This document shows positions 35,581-46,121 of a stretch of DNA of 64,000 bases, piece by piece (the stretch's first letter is position 1; every line of letters begins with the position of its first letter). Source of the stretch: Beroe forskalii. Its lineage: Eukaryota > Ctenophora > Nuda > Beroida > Beroidae. The DNA lies in NCBI GenBank assembly GCA_011033025.1, contig WFMF01000083.1:496001-560000 (forward strand). The letters run 5' to 3'. Below the pieces are notes generated by a model, which made no database searches, was not told the DNA's origin, and was given only the letters and a program-made list of their open reading frames with translations. The translations under genes and the position numbers were made by a program.

Positions 35581-35745
35581 GCTGCATCAATATCAGGGGG
35601 TCTGGTATCACCAGGCAAATCCTGCTATTGTTGATGAAATTGTAACTTTTTTTTTCTTGACTAAACTCAACAAATTGGAAATTTGCACATTGCTCATTCA
35701 CTCCATGAATAATCATTCCGTCAATGAAACCCAAATGGATCCATT
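35580..35745. repeat. Direct repeat, copy 2
   Basis: Second copy of the 34540-34690 segment, same orientation, about 1.04 kb away. It carries slightly longer T-runs than copy 1. Confidence 0.8.
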
Positions 35746-37044
35746 AGATAATATCAGATTTTGTAACATCTGATACTACCAACAGATTTGTCCATTTAGT
35801 ATCCTTAGTATACCCTGTGTGGAGCAGTTTGATGAGGCAACCAAGCTGGCACTGATTTCTAATGGATTCTAGACTTGGCCCCTACAGGCCTACAATCTAC
35901 CCATTGCTAACCAATTCTTCAATTTGAGGAGGTTTTACTATGTTGAAGCAAGGCAGTTTGACCAATGAAATGAGGTAAATTTTATACCATATTTATCAAT
36001 CAATTTATCTTTTATGCTCAAATGAAAAAGAAAAATTCATCACCTTTAAACCAAATCAAGGCTCACTCAGACTGGGAAAATTTCAGTTTTAATGAATAGA
36101 TACTTGATTTTGCTAGACATGTCTTTGCTAGACTGAATTCAATGTATTCATATAAAAATGTATTTAAATGCTGCATTTACATGTCTATTGTCTATCTGCC
36201 AGTCTTAAATGCTGTCTTGATTTGAAGCTGAATGCATGATGTGTGTTATCTCTGAATCTTTTTCTAGGTTATTTTTACCACTTAATATAATCTGTATCAT
36301 CATTTCATCCCTGTTTTGCCTTATCTCTAGTTTTGTTTTTTCTAATAAAAGTTAATATAACAAGGCTTTAACTGGTTTCAATTTGCAGCCCAAGTAAGCC
36401 TGCTAAAAGCTGCAAAACACCAAATGATGGTACTGTGAGTTAGCTGAATCATCTGATTTATATTCTTTTGTTAGCAAATCTAATTCACCAAAATTGTGTT
36501 AGGGGTGGCTCATGGGGGCTGTTGGCACATTCACTTGAGTTCTTGATTACTTTCAATTACCTACTTTTTATCATTACTTATCATTGCTTCTTGAGTTGAT
36601 TAATCAGTTATATTCATATAATCAAACAATTTCATGGTTATTTTATTTGATTGCAAGGTGCATGTACCTCCACTTTTAATACAAGTATTCAAAGCATCTT
36701 GCTCAACTTTATAATTTATTGCTGTGACACTGCATATTCTAATTTTGCTGCAGATTCTTTGATGCAGACTGGCATGAAAGGGCTTGATACAGACATATTA
36801 CATGCTGTTAAGTTGATTTTCAGTGCACATGCTATCTACCCCTGTTAACTTTTCAAGAGGAGCAACTCCTGATGTCCCACCACTTAATTGGGAAATGTCT
36901 ATGTGAGTTAACCAATATTTTTTTCTCAGTTAATGACAATATTTGAATATATTGTATAACGACTTTGTAACTTTCTGCAGGGTTTATGAAGTATGTTTGT
37001 CTTTACTGAACTCTTTCATGATATATTCCAGGATTGATAATACA
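35746..37044. other. Gap upstream of HAUS8
   Basis: No protein gene was recognised. Several acceptor-like CAG sites occur (for example near 36388 and 36762), so untranslated 5' exons of HAUS8 are possible. No TATA box was seen. Confidence 0.4.
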
Positions 37045-39780
37045 ATGAATAAATCAGATGAAAATAAAGATAGTAAAAAGGAATTCGAGGGAACTGGAAA
37101 AACTCGCAGAAAACCATGTGAGTATTGATTTTATTGAATGGAAAATATATGAGTCTTGAAATATCTTGCTTTGTATGTAGATCCTGTATCCTTTTAACTT
37201 TTGGTTTTGAATACTTTATCTTGGTCAAAATTGTGTATCTAGGAGATTTGATACCCAGGTGATGATGGCAAAATTTATTATGACTATAAAATTTGCAGTA
37301 GAGATCAAGTCAAAGTATATGCAAAGTGCTAGCAAACGTAAGACTCCTGCAGTTGGAAAAAATCCCAACACCACCACAGTTCCAAGTCAGAAAACTAATA
37401 CAGGGATTGCTAACAAGTCGAATCGCCAGAAAATAGATGAAGTACGCCAATGAAATTTATTTTATATTTGATTGTAAATCCTGGAGTGTATGTGTGAGGG
37501 ATTTTGATCATTTTGATTTAAATTGCTGGCAATTTACTGTTACTGTCCGTAATTGTCGGAATTTATTGGGTCATTTATTTCTGAATTCTGGAATAATGCC
37601 AACAATGTTGTATTGATAATGATAATTTTATTTTTTCAGCATCCTAGCACACCAGTCATTCATTCAAGCACCAGTGTGGTCAGACGACGGGTACATGATA
37701 TTAGAATTTCCTTGATATTGTTTCAATGATTCACTTCACTTAGTTCATCAAAACTCCCCAAACTGCCAACCAATTAAAATCCACAGTTCATTTGATTTTT
37801 GAATGAATCATATCAAAAAGAGCTTATTATTATTAATCAAACCCTTTCCTTCAGTTAAACAGAGAAGACACGTTCCACTTCGATAAGAAAGACTCTCAGA
37901 TCACAGTTAAGACTGGCACAAGCCAGCAGCCGGTAATCACAAAGAAAAAGCCCCTGAAAGCTCCGTCGAATGGTACCCCTCGAATGGGAAGGAAAACAAC
38001 GGCCGACAGCTCTGTCGAGTGAGTTATATTGTATTGAGTAAGCAGTCCTTGTTTCGTTGGGAATTTACTTATTTGGTTATACTATATTTGCGCTTCAATG
38101 AACGCGACATTCGCTGATTACTCATAGCAATCAATGTTAGAGCACCTTTTTCCTGTACCCAGCCCCTCTAAAATAACACTGAAAGTCTCCTCAGCACCTC
38201 ATCTAAAGACTGCATGTCCACCAGTGGTGGTGGTGGTGGTGGTGGTGGTGTGATTCTTTCTACCAACAATGGGGCCCTCCTCCCTCCAGACACCAACAAA
38301 ACGTCAGACGTTACCGAGGAACAGTTACACGTGTTAGAGAATCAGAAACTCCAGCTTCTTTACATCCTGGTGGGTTTTATTCTTAGATATCTGAAATGAT
38401 CAACATTGCCATACTGTTTACTTTAAGTTTAAGTGTTACGTTCATATTACATGCTTAGGACAGGTGTTCATCATGAAATTGTGATAATATCTGTATTCAA
38501 CTCTATTTTTTCAAGATTGTTAAAATGTTAATGAAAGGCAATTCATGTACCCCTGTAACGACTGCTCACACTTCCCCAGAGTAAGTTAGAAACGACACAG
38601 GAAAGTCTTTCCAAGGAAGCGAGCTCCCAAATGTACCAGATGTGGAAGGTGAAGGAGAACCTCCGTGCAGACTGCAGCGCTCTCCAGTTGGAGTGTTTGG
38701 TGAAGGAGTACATCTGTGAAGTCAACGCTATCTGTGAAGCGCTGGTTAGTGACGTAACTGACGTTGATTTGTTTTGAAAAGGCCGGTTAAGCAGGTTAAA
38801 AAGTCGTATCAATAAATGCCAACAAGGTATATTATTTCGTGTTTTATTATGTAAATAGACGTCTCGGGTACAGGAAGATTTATCTGACAGAATGATCCCA
38901 AGATTCCTTCTTTCCCCTTAACATGCCCTAACTAGATGCTCTCTGCAGCTGCCGGTGTGTACGGAACTTAGCGAGATACTGCCCAAGTTTGACAAGCAAT
39001 TCGTCACCCTCTGTACCATGTTGGATAGCACTCGGCACTACATTAACACCGTTCAGATTGCCAGGTAGACAGCATACTATTGTAGATGTATAGCTGGAGA
39101 ATGATTAAAAAACCTCTTGTGCTGACAATTAACCGATTACTGATTTATCTTTGATTATAAGAAGAGGCGAGAAGAAATTCCAGAGAAACATTATCCAGCC
39201 TTCAGTTGCATTCTTTTACGACTGAATAGTGAATATTATTTCGTAAGAATAACTGTAGAGAGTGCATGGTGTGGTACTAAGTTGATTTTGGAGATCACCT
39301 TTGATACCTTAGCACTGGAGGATTGTTCATTGCTCAATTAATTTCAGAATGATGCCGGGTGAAGTGGATGACCTGCAGTCTTCTCTTCAGCAAGTCCTCG
39401 AACTGATCAAACACATTCATCTCAATGCTGCAGATGATAAAGGTAAAAGTGAGGAGCTTATCGTTTGTTATGCTCCGTTTTAAATTATATATAGCAAAAG
39501 AATGTGACCAATTCACAACTTTATATTACAGATATACCCATGACTGGCGTCTATTATAATGGAACTTTGAATCACATAGACATTTATTTCAGAAAACTTG
39601 TTGGAGAATGCACAAGAGTTGGGCCGTCTGAAAAGCTGTTTCGAAGATACATCAGTGCAGTATGCCTCTGTTGCTAAACTCGCAAGTGAAGTAAAACGAG
39701 CCAGTGACGAGAGTCTCTTCTTGACTGCGACCTTCTCACAGCTCAGTGCGACAGAAGATGACGAAGCTTTGAATAAGTGA
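37045..39780 (+). CDS. HAUS8: HAUS augmin-like complex subunit 8 (nine exons)
   Basis: Exons are 37045-37117, 37299-37441, 37640-37690, 37855-38018, 38195-38369, 38580-38744, 38949-39064, 39348-39442 and 39593-39780; phases sum to 389 residues. The basic, disordered N-terminus contains LEIKSKYMQSASKRKTPA, corresponding to human VIESRYLQYEKKTTQKAPA, part of the microtubule-binding tail. From about residue 185 helices follow (EEQLHVLENQKLQLLYIL and later). The stretch FVTLCTMLDSTRHYINTVQI matches human FATALDTTRHELPVRSIHL, and LLENAQELGRLKSCFEDTSV matches the C-terminal helix. In animals HAUS8 binds spindle microtubules within augmin and recruits gamma-tubulin for branching nucleation. Exon 5 encodes eight consecutive glycines from a GGT repeat, absent in the human protein. 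The start lacks independent support. Confidence 0.85.
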
Positions 39781-40607
39781 GGCTCTTTGGGGTGTAGTAC
39801 AGTTTAAATTGCCGTTCATGACAGATTGTGCTCTCTTTGAACATCAGCCTTTTTATTCATTATCATAAATGTATATTATATATGATTGTTCTGTCACAAT
39901 CTTCTGGGACGGATCTTCGACGAGGGAATAGATACATGCTTCCTCACACAATTCATTACTTGCTTATGCCTTATTACTTTATTGCAATGTTGAATTTAAA
40001 CTTGCATTGTGAGTGACTTGATGCTGAGACATGGGGAGTTTGTAATGACTTGAAGATTTAACTTAAATTTAAAGATGTTAGGGTATATTATTTTTATATC
40101 CAAACCATTTTAAGTCAAAATCCAGACCTGTTTTCTCTATTCAATATTCTTCTTTTTATCAATATTTTTTAAATTCGCCAAGCGTGACTGACAAACTTGA
40201 AATTCATTTCAACAGCAATTATTTGTTTTTGAGTATTGTTACAATTTTATTTAAATAAGTGAAGTTAAGTGAACTTGATATGTATTATAGTATTTTGTAC
40301 ATGTAGCATGAAAACTTTTTGAAGTTTGTATATTTGACTCAAACGACTTTTATTCACATACGTCATACTGTAAGTTTATCATTGAACATACCATTGAAAC
40401 TTGTCTCATATATGCCGCTCTCTATTCACTACCTATACTGTGGACATAAAATCAATGTACTATATTGTGCTTGACCCTTTGATCACTTCATTATAAACTA
40501 ATACGATACCAGTTTTTAATATTATAATTATTCATAAACCATTTTTCAGTGCAGGACGCTGTAGAAAGTTGTGTTATATATAATTCTATTCCAATGTATC
40601 TATAGGT
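39781..40607. other. Gap between HAUS8 and NCAPH2
   Basis: About 0.8 kb, strongly AT-rich, with no element recognised. CTATAG immediately precedes the NCAPH2 start (40608) and could be a splice or trans-splice acceptor. Confidence 0.45.
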
Positions 40608-42539
40608 ATGATTGAGACTGAAGACATAAGGTTGTCGCAAGAACGGATAGCTGCTCTGAAAGAACTTATTACACCAATCAAGGACCTTGCTAAAAGCTGG
40701 AATGTTGACATCAGTGCTGAACTTGACACTTACATTTCGCATTTTGGAGATGATCTCGACTCCGATGATTTTGCGGAAGCTGCTCTGGTAATCCAAGGGA
40801 GTGCTGGTGTGTGGAGTAAAAAGGTGGAACATCTCTATGCATTTGTCATTGATTCCAAAGCGATTATTGAGGAAGACAGGAAAACTAACGATGACGAATC
40901 CAATGAAGAACATGAAGATGACAAAGAAGATGAGATGATGAGTCTTGAGTCTTATAAATGTAAAAAGGCAAGTAACCCTTTTGTCGACCTCAGTTCAATC
41001 ATCACCTCGAAACATTGTAAACCAAATCTCCCTTTGTGCTTGTCAGCCTCATCAATGCGGAATGATAACCCAGAAAACATGCTCTATAACAGTAAAGGTG
41101 AGCTTTTAGCCAGTATTGATGACTTTTTCATGCACAAAATATCTGTCATTGATAAACGTGGATTTGGAGCAATTGAGATTGAAAGTTATAACTTGGTTAG
41201 GACAATATCCAATAAATCAGCATTGACTCCCTTTTACAAAAGACAAGTTACTCAGTTTAATGGTAGTGTCCTAGAGCCTCCTAACAGTCCATCTGGAGAG
41301 GAATTTAATGCTGCTTCTGCCAATGTTGCAGATGATAATCAAATGCAGGAAAATGTGCCTGTAGAAGATGATCCTGCTTTGGACGATGATCCAGGTGGTG
41401 CACTGGATCTAAGTGATGGGTCAGATGCCGAGGATAATGGTGGGGATCCTCATACCCTAGCTTCAGTAGTTCTTCCAAATGAGCCTAAAACTCCAATGCA
41501 TAGTATGCAGTTGCAGTCCAGCTTAAGGGCTAATACTGTTGCTCTCGTGACTAAGAATGAGCCACAAGAAAAAGAAATTCGTACTTTAGACCCCTACGAG
41601 GAACGACCTTGTAAACCATTCAAGAAAGCCCATATTGAAAAACCTAAGATCAGTTGCAAACGTAAGAAACAGAGTGCTCCAAAATCTTCTCTTTCTGACA
41701 TGCTTAAGTCAAATCTTCAGCCATCTTCTAGACCTGTTAGATTTTATAATATACTACGAACACCAAAGTACAAAGAGAATACAGAACTATTTAAAAAGTT
41801 GAGAACAAATGAAACCAATTCAACTTGTAAAGTCAAAAGAAAGATAAAAAGTGCTCATCGACCAATTTCATTACCTAAAGACCTTTTCAAGCCTCCAGAA
41901 GTAACTCATCATTCAGATCATGATGACTGTGAGCCAGATATGGCGGATGATTTTGATGATGAACTCTGTGGCACTGTTTCAGAACAGCCTCAGTCACATC
42001 CCTCATTAGAACAATCAGAAATTTCTCATAACTTGGATGATCTTGAAAACAAACAAAAAGAAGAAATGATGGATCAAAACGTTCAACCAACCGTTTCATA
42101 TGAAGACCTAGTTCGGCAGCATGTTATAAAGTTTTCATCATCGGCTGGAAACCGTTTTAAGGCATCTGAACTTCGTACACGTGTCATTGATTGGGAAAGT
42201 AAGATAGCACCAGTTCTAGAGGAAGAAGAAAAAGACCCTCCTTTCGATGTTTGCCATTACAGCAACAAACTGATTTCCAAGCTGTCGTCATGTCAGGATG
42301 AACAGGCTCCTTTCAAAGACCTTGTGGTGGGTGAACGTAAGAGTGAGGTGTGCAGGCTGTTTTTGACATCTCTCATGTTGACTAACAGTGCAAATATTGA
42401 GCTCTCTGGTAGTGATGATGGTGCAAAGTGCAAGTTGATATCAAGGACGTTGTTTAGTGAAGTACTTGAGGGCTATGTTGCTTCAGACAATGCAGCTTCT
42501 GTAAAACCTGGTTCAAATCGGAAAAGGAAAAGTTCCTGA
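40608..42539 (+). CDS. NCAPH2: Condensin-2 complex subunit H2, single exon
   Basis: 643 residues without introns (human about 605). The N-terminal domain (ITPIKDLAKSWNVDISAELD, AALVIQGSAGVWSKKVEHLY) matches human NCAPH2 ([40 protein letters not shown]). A middle region, acidic and disordered, contains LDPYEERPCKPFKKA, the counterpart of human LDPFDSLESKPFKKG. The C-terminal domain has SYEDLVRQHVIKF and FKDLVVGERKSEVCRLFLTS, the conserved kleisin end. The kleisin bridges SMC2/SMC4 heads and helps compact mitotic chromosomes. AATAAA lies at 42737-42742, about 200 bp past the stop. The absence of introns contrasts with the intron-rich HAUS8 and YLPM1 on either side; retrocopy origin or intron loss are alternatives. 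The frame is fully open, so it appears functional. Confidence 0.92.
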   Translation: MIETEDIRLSQERIAALKELITPIKDLAKSWNVDISAELDTYISHFGDDLDSDDFAEAALVIQGSAGVWSKKVEHLYAFVIDSKAIIEEDRKTNDDESNEEHEDDKEDEMMSLESYKCKKASNPFVDLSSIITSKHCKPNLPLCLSASSMRNDNPENMLYNSKGELLASIDDFFMHKISVIDKRGFGAIEIESYNLVRTISNKSALTPFYKRQVTQFNGSVLEPPNSPSGEEFNAASANVADDNQMQENVPVEDDPALDDDPGGALDLSDGSDAEDNGGDPHTLASVVLPNEPKTPMHSMQLQSSLRANTVALVTKNEPQEKEIRTLDPYEERPCKPFKKAHIEKPKISCKRKKQSAPKSSLSDMLKSNLQPSSRPVRFYNILRTPKYKENTELFKKLRTNETNSTCKVKRKIKSAHRPISLPKDLFKPPEVTHHSDHDDCEPDMADDFDDELCGTVSEQPQSHPSLEQSEISHNLDDLENKQKEEMMDQNVQPTVSYEDLVRQHVIKFSSSAGNRFKASELRTRVIDWESKIAPVLEEEEKDPPFDVCHYSNKLISKLSSCQDEQAPFKDLVVGERKSEVCRLFLTSLMLTNSANIELSGSDDGAKCKLISRTLFSEVLEGYVASDNAASVKPGSNRKRKSS

Positions 42540-43267
42540 ATGATATGATTGAATGAGATTTCGAAATTAATTGATTGTTTATTAAATTTGTTATCAAGTA
42601 ACAGGACTTATCAAACAAAAATATTTGATAGTGCATCTGTAGTTACCTACTGTATGTTCCTTAAATTATATTCATTCATTGACATATCGAGCAATTTTTG
42701 AATTTCACTGAAATCAAAGTTGGTTACATCAGCTCAAATAAAAGACTAGATGGAATTATGTTTTTATGGATTTTAGATTGTTAAGTTGTTAAGTTTATTT
42801 TGAATTCAATTGTTTTTATCAATACCTACATTGATACTGTCTTATTGAATTATGTTATTTTAAATCTACTGATAATATTCTAAATCTCTATTCTTATTTT
42901 TGTATTATGAATTATTCAATTTATAGCATGCTATTGTACCTGTTATTTTCATAATCAATAGTTAATTTTCATAAGAATTGTTGCCTTTCTCGGCATACCA
43001 TGCTTATGTACCAATGAAGTAGGTTATTTTTTATATATACACCTTCCAGAATTGATATCGTTTTAATTGTTTCATCTACATTTTCTTTATTAACCTGTTC
43101 TTAGCCTTAATTCAATCTTAAATTTTCAATTTGCATTGAGTTGTCAGAGCGTAAAGATCCTGAAAGTTATTCCAATTTATTGACAAATTATCTTTTGAGA
43201 ATAGTTGCTATGAAAATTTGGAACTGATGGCACCAGATCGTTTATACAAGATGTAGTTACAACTGGT
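42540..43267. other. Gap between NCAPH2 and USP10
   Basis: AT-rich, about 0.7 kb. It holds the NCAPH2 poly(A) signal at 42737. No other feature was recognised. Confidence 0.5.
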
Positions 43268-45199
43268 ATGGCAACGGTAGAACTATCACAACTGCAGAAT
43301 AGCCCAGCACCTGATCTCTCATTTGGAGATTTTAGTGAGAGCGAAGTTGCATCTTTAATATATAATTCTTCAATTTTTGGGACCAAACGTGGAACAGTTT
43401 GTTTCGGGAATTTTTCCGAGGAAGAAATAGGTGATATACTAAATGCATCTCATTCAACAAAAGAGTTTGTAGAATTTAATTTCGATGAAACTGAACCAAC
43501 AACTGACCAAAAAGAAGTAATACCTCTTGAAGAAGTGGAAACTGTCCCTGTAACAGATGAAAATGATCAATGTGTGAAAGAATCACATGATAATGGTCTA
43601 GAAGCACCTTTAGAACAAACTCCATTCAACCAACCTCCAAATCCGTCATTGAATGGTAAAATAGATTTCCAGGATTGCAGAAAAAGTCCTCCTATCATGC
43701 CCTCCTTGTCGACACCTGATCACACTGAAATCAATGATGTATTGAAAATTTTGATTGAAGAAACTGTGAAATCAATCTCGTTGTCACCACCTCAAAACCA
43801 AACGCATGTTCTTCCAACCTTTCCTTACTCAACCTCACAGGCTGGTGCCTGGTCTTCAGGTAACTCAGAACCTGTCTGGCCAACACCTTCACCGTCAGAC
43901 TTTTATTCTACTCCCTCGCCCTCGGAGCAAATATGGTCCAAACCTGCAGAACACAGATCTGTCTGGTCAAATGGTACAGGCAACCAGTGGTCTTCTCTTT
44001 TCAAAAATGAAAAGGAGGACCAAATCACAAGAAATATCCACCCTGTTCACCCACAAATTTTGTCAGAGAATCTCCCTGTATCCTCAAAAGATAGGAAGCT
44101 CATGATGCTAGGCTCTCAGATTCAACTTATGACAATTTCTCACCGAATGCCTGTGAATATCATTCCAAGAGGTTTGATTAACAAATCTACCAACTGTTTC
44201 ATCCATGCTCCACTGCAAGCTTTGCTCATGTCCCCATTGTATCATGTTGTTCAGCAAGTTGAGTCATCATATGATCTTCCTCCTGTAATCAGAGCTATAA
44301 AAGAATTTTTCAGCAATTTTAATCCTGCAACTGGTGTTGTTGTGGATAAAATGGACCCACCTTTTGAACCTTCTTTCATTTACGAAATGCTGAGAAATAA
44401 AATGCCAAGTTTCAATGAAAATGGGCGACAAGAAGATGCTGAGGAGTTCCTTGGAATAATACTCTCAAACCTGCATGATGAAATGGTGTCAGCTGTGAGA
44501 TCTGCCAACAAAACTGTGACCATAGAAGAGACAGCTATGTCACTGGGAACAGAAGATGGAGAATGGCAACAAATTGGTCGGAAAAATAAGATCCAAGTTA
44601 CACGAAATACTTCAAACAATGAACCGAGCCCGATCAGTAAATTATTTGGGGGTCTGACCAGATCTGTTGTGTCAAAAGTAGGAATGAAGGAATCTGCTAC
44701 CTTGCAACCTTTCTTGTCAGTTCAACTAGACATACAACACCCTCAAATTGGGCATGTCCGAGATGCCCTCTGCCACTTCACCCGTAAGGAACAAATCCTT
44801 GTCAATGGTGCAAAGTGCTATCGAAAAGAAGCTCTGGAATCCCTGCCTCCTGTCCTAATTCTCCACCTGAAAAGGTTCATATTTGATGAGACGGTGAAGA
44901 CGTGTCAGAAGCTGCTGAAGGATGTTGACTTTGACACGGATATGTTGATTGAGGAGGAAATGATGTCCTCTGTGGGAATGTCCATGACAGCTGAAAGGAG
45001 ATATTCCTTGTTTGGGGTGGTGTACCACCATGGGAATCAGGCTGCAGGGGGCCACTACTCAGCTATGGTTTATCATCCTCACATCCAATGCTGGGCTCAC
45101 GCTGATGATGACAAAATAATACATCAAACCAACAATGCCGTGTCTAAACATGTTGCTGGGCGTTCAGCATATCTTCTTTTTTATAAAAGGGTTGCTTAA
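43268..45199 (+). CDS. USP10: Ubiquitin carboxyl-terminal hydrolase 10, single exon
   Basis: 643 residues, shorter than human (798). The N-terminus has LSFGDFSESEVASL (FGDF at 19-22), the motif by which USP10 binds G3BP, plus a second, similar CFGNFSEEEIGDIL (FGNF at 46-49). The middle is disordered and Ser/Pro/Thr-rich. The USP domain starts at IPRGLINKSTNCFIHAPLQAL with the catalytic Cys in NCF; the usual Asn of YINATLQ is His. Next come GRQEDAEEFLGIILSNLHDEM, ESATLQPFLSVQLDIQ, LPPVLILHLKRFIF, and the His box YHHGNQAAGGHYSA with WAHADDDKI supplying the acidic residue. Expected function: removing ubiquitin from substrates such as p53, ribosomal proteins and trafficking receptors, and opposing stress-granule assembly through G3BP. 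Intronless like its neighbour NCAPH2, it reads as intact. Confidence 0.94.
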   Translation: MATVELSQLQNSPAPDLSFGDFSESEVASLIYNSSIFGTKRGTVCFGNFSEEEIGDILNASHSTKEFVEFNFDETEPTTDQKEVIPLEEVETVPVTDENDQCVKESHDNGLEAPLEQTPFNQPPNPSLNGKIDFQDCRKSPPIMPSLSTPDHTEINDVLKILIEETVKSISLSPPQNQTHVLPTFPYSTSQAGAWSSGNSEPVWPTPSPSDFYSTPSPSEQIWSKPAEHRSVWSNGTGNQWSSLFKNEKEDQITRNIHPVHPQILSENLPVSSKDRKLMMLGSQIQLMTISHRMPVNIIPRGLINKSTNCFIHAPLQALLMSPLYHVVQQVESSYDLPPVIRAIKEFFSNFNPATGVVVDKMDPPFEPSFIYEMLRNKMPSFNENGRQEDAEEFLGIILSNLHDEMVSAVRSANKTVTIEETAMSLGTEDGEWQQIGRKNKIQVTRNTSNNEPSPISKLFGGLTRSVVSKVGMKESATLQPFLSVQLDIQHPQIGHVRDALCHFTRKEQILVNGAKCYRKEALESLPPVLILHLKRFIFDETVKTCQKLLKDVDFDTDMLIEEEMMSSVGMSMTAERRYSLFGVVYHHGNQAAGGHYSAMVYHPHIQCWAHADDDKIIHQTNNAVSKHVAGRSAYLLFYKRVA

Positions 45200-46121
45200 T
45201 TGTAACTTTGAAGAGATGGGCATGTCTAATTTTAAGAGATAACGGACTTCAAATTTTAATTTTCTAACAGTTTATTTGATTAATTTGGATTGGTAAATTA
45301 TAACTTGATGATTAACAATTCATAAACCGGACGCTGATTTTTAGCAGCTTAATTTATGACCTCAATAACAGCTAATGAAGGGAAAGCTAGAACAATGACA
45401 TATTCTTAACTTTGAATATCCTACAGAGAGGGATAGTTTCGAATTTTGAAAAATATTCATTCTCAATTATAATTTCTTTCATGTCGCAAATTTTGAATGC
45501 ATCCCATGTTTATGCATTGTATATAATACCATCTTCACCGAGTCAATTGTTGAAGGAACTAGGAACTAAGAAAGTCCATATTTTGGTTTTTAAATCATTT
45601 CATAGCATAGTAAGTCCCATAATCATTTCTTATGATAGAAATCCCCCATTAGAAATCTGAAGCCCGTTCAGCATCACATATAACACTTCACTGCCAAATG
45701 ACGATGGTTTGGCCACACATAGGAGAGTTGTAATATATAGATTATAATGATGAATCTTTATTGAAACTCTGATGCCCTGTCTTTTATATAATAAATTTTA
45801 ATCGATATGTTTACGTGCGTCTATTTACTATTGTCCCACTCGGCCCGAGCAAAATGTTCTTCATAAGGAATTTGCTCACATTTTTCATTTGACCGGTGCA
45901 CTGTTAATATTTCTTTTCTTAGCAATCGACCTGCATTTGCTTGAAGCGAATTATTGAACATTGTGAATTGCAAAACAAACAGCGCTGGATAATGAATTAA
46001 ATGTACTAGAATTTGATCAAGTTATTCTATATTTCAGGTCTCTGATATCCATAGCTTTAATATCAATACAAATAACAAATAAGCACGTAATCCTTATTAT
46101 ATCTATTGAGTAGCTTGTCCC
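45200..46121. other. Gap between USP10 and YLPM1
   Basis: No gene was recognised. AATAAA occurs at about 45789 and may end USP10 transcripts. The YLPM1 promoter should lie near the right end. Confidence 0.45.

Noticed and set aside
34540-35745. The two direct repeats as an LTR pair
   Set aside because: The enclosed coding debris is LINE-like, the repeats lack TG...CA ends, and no target duplication was seen.
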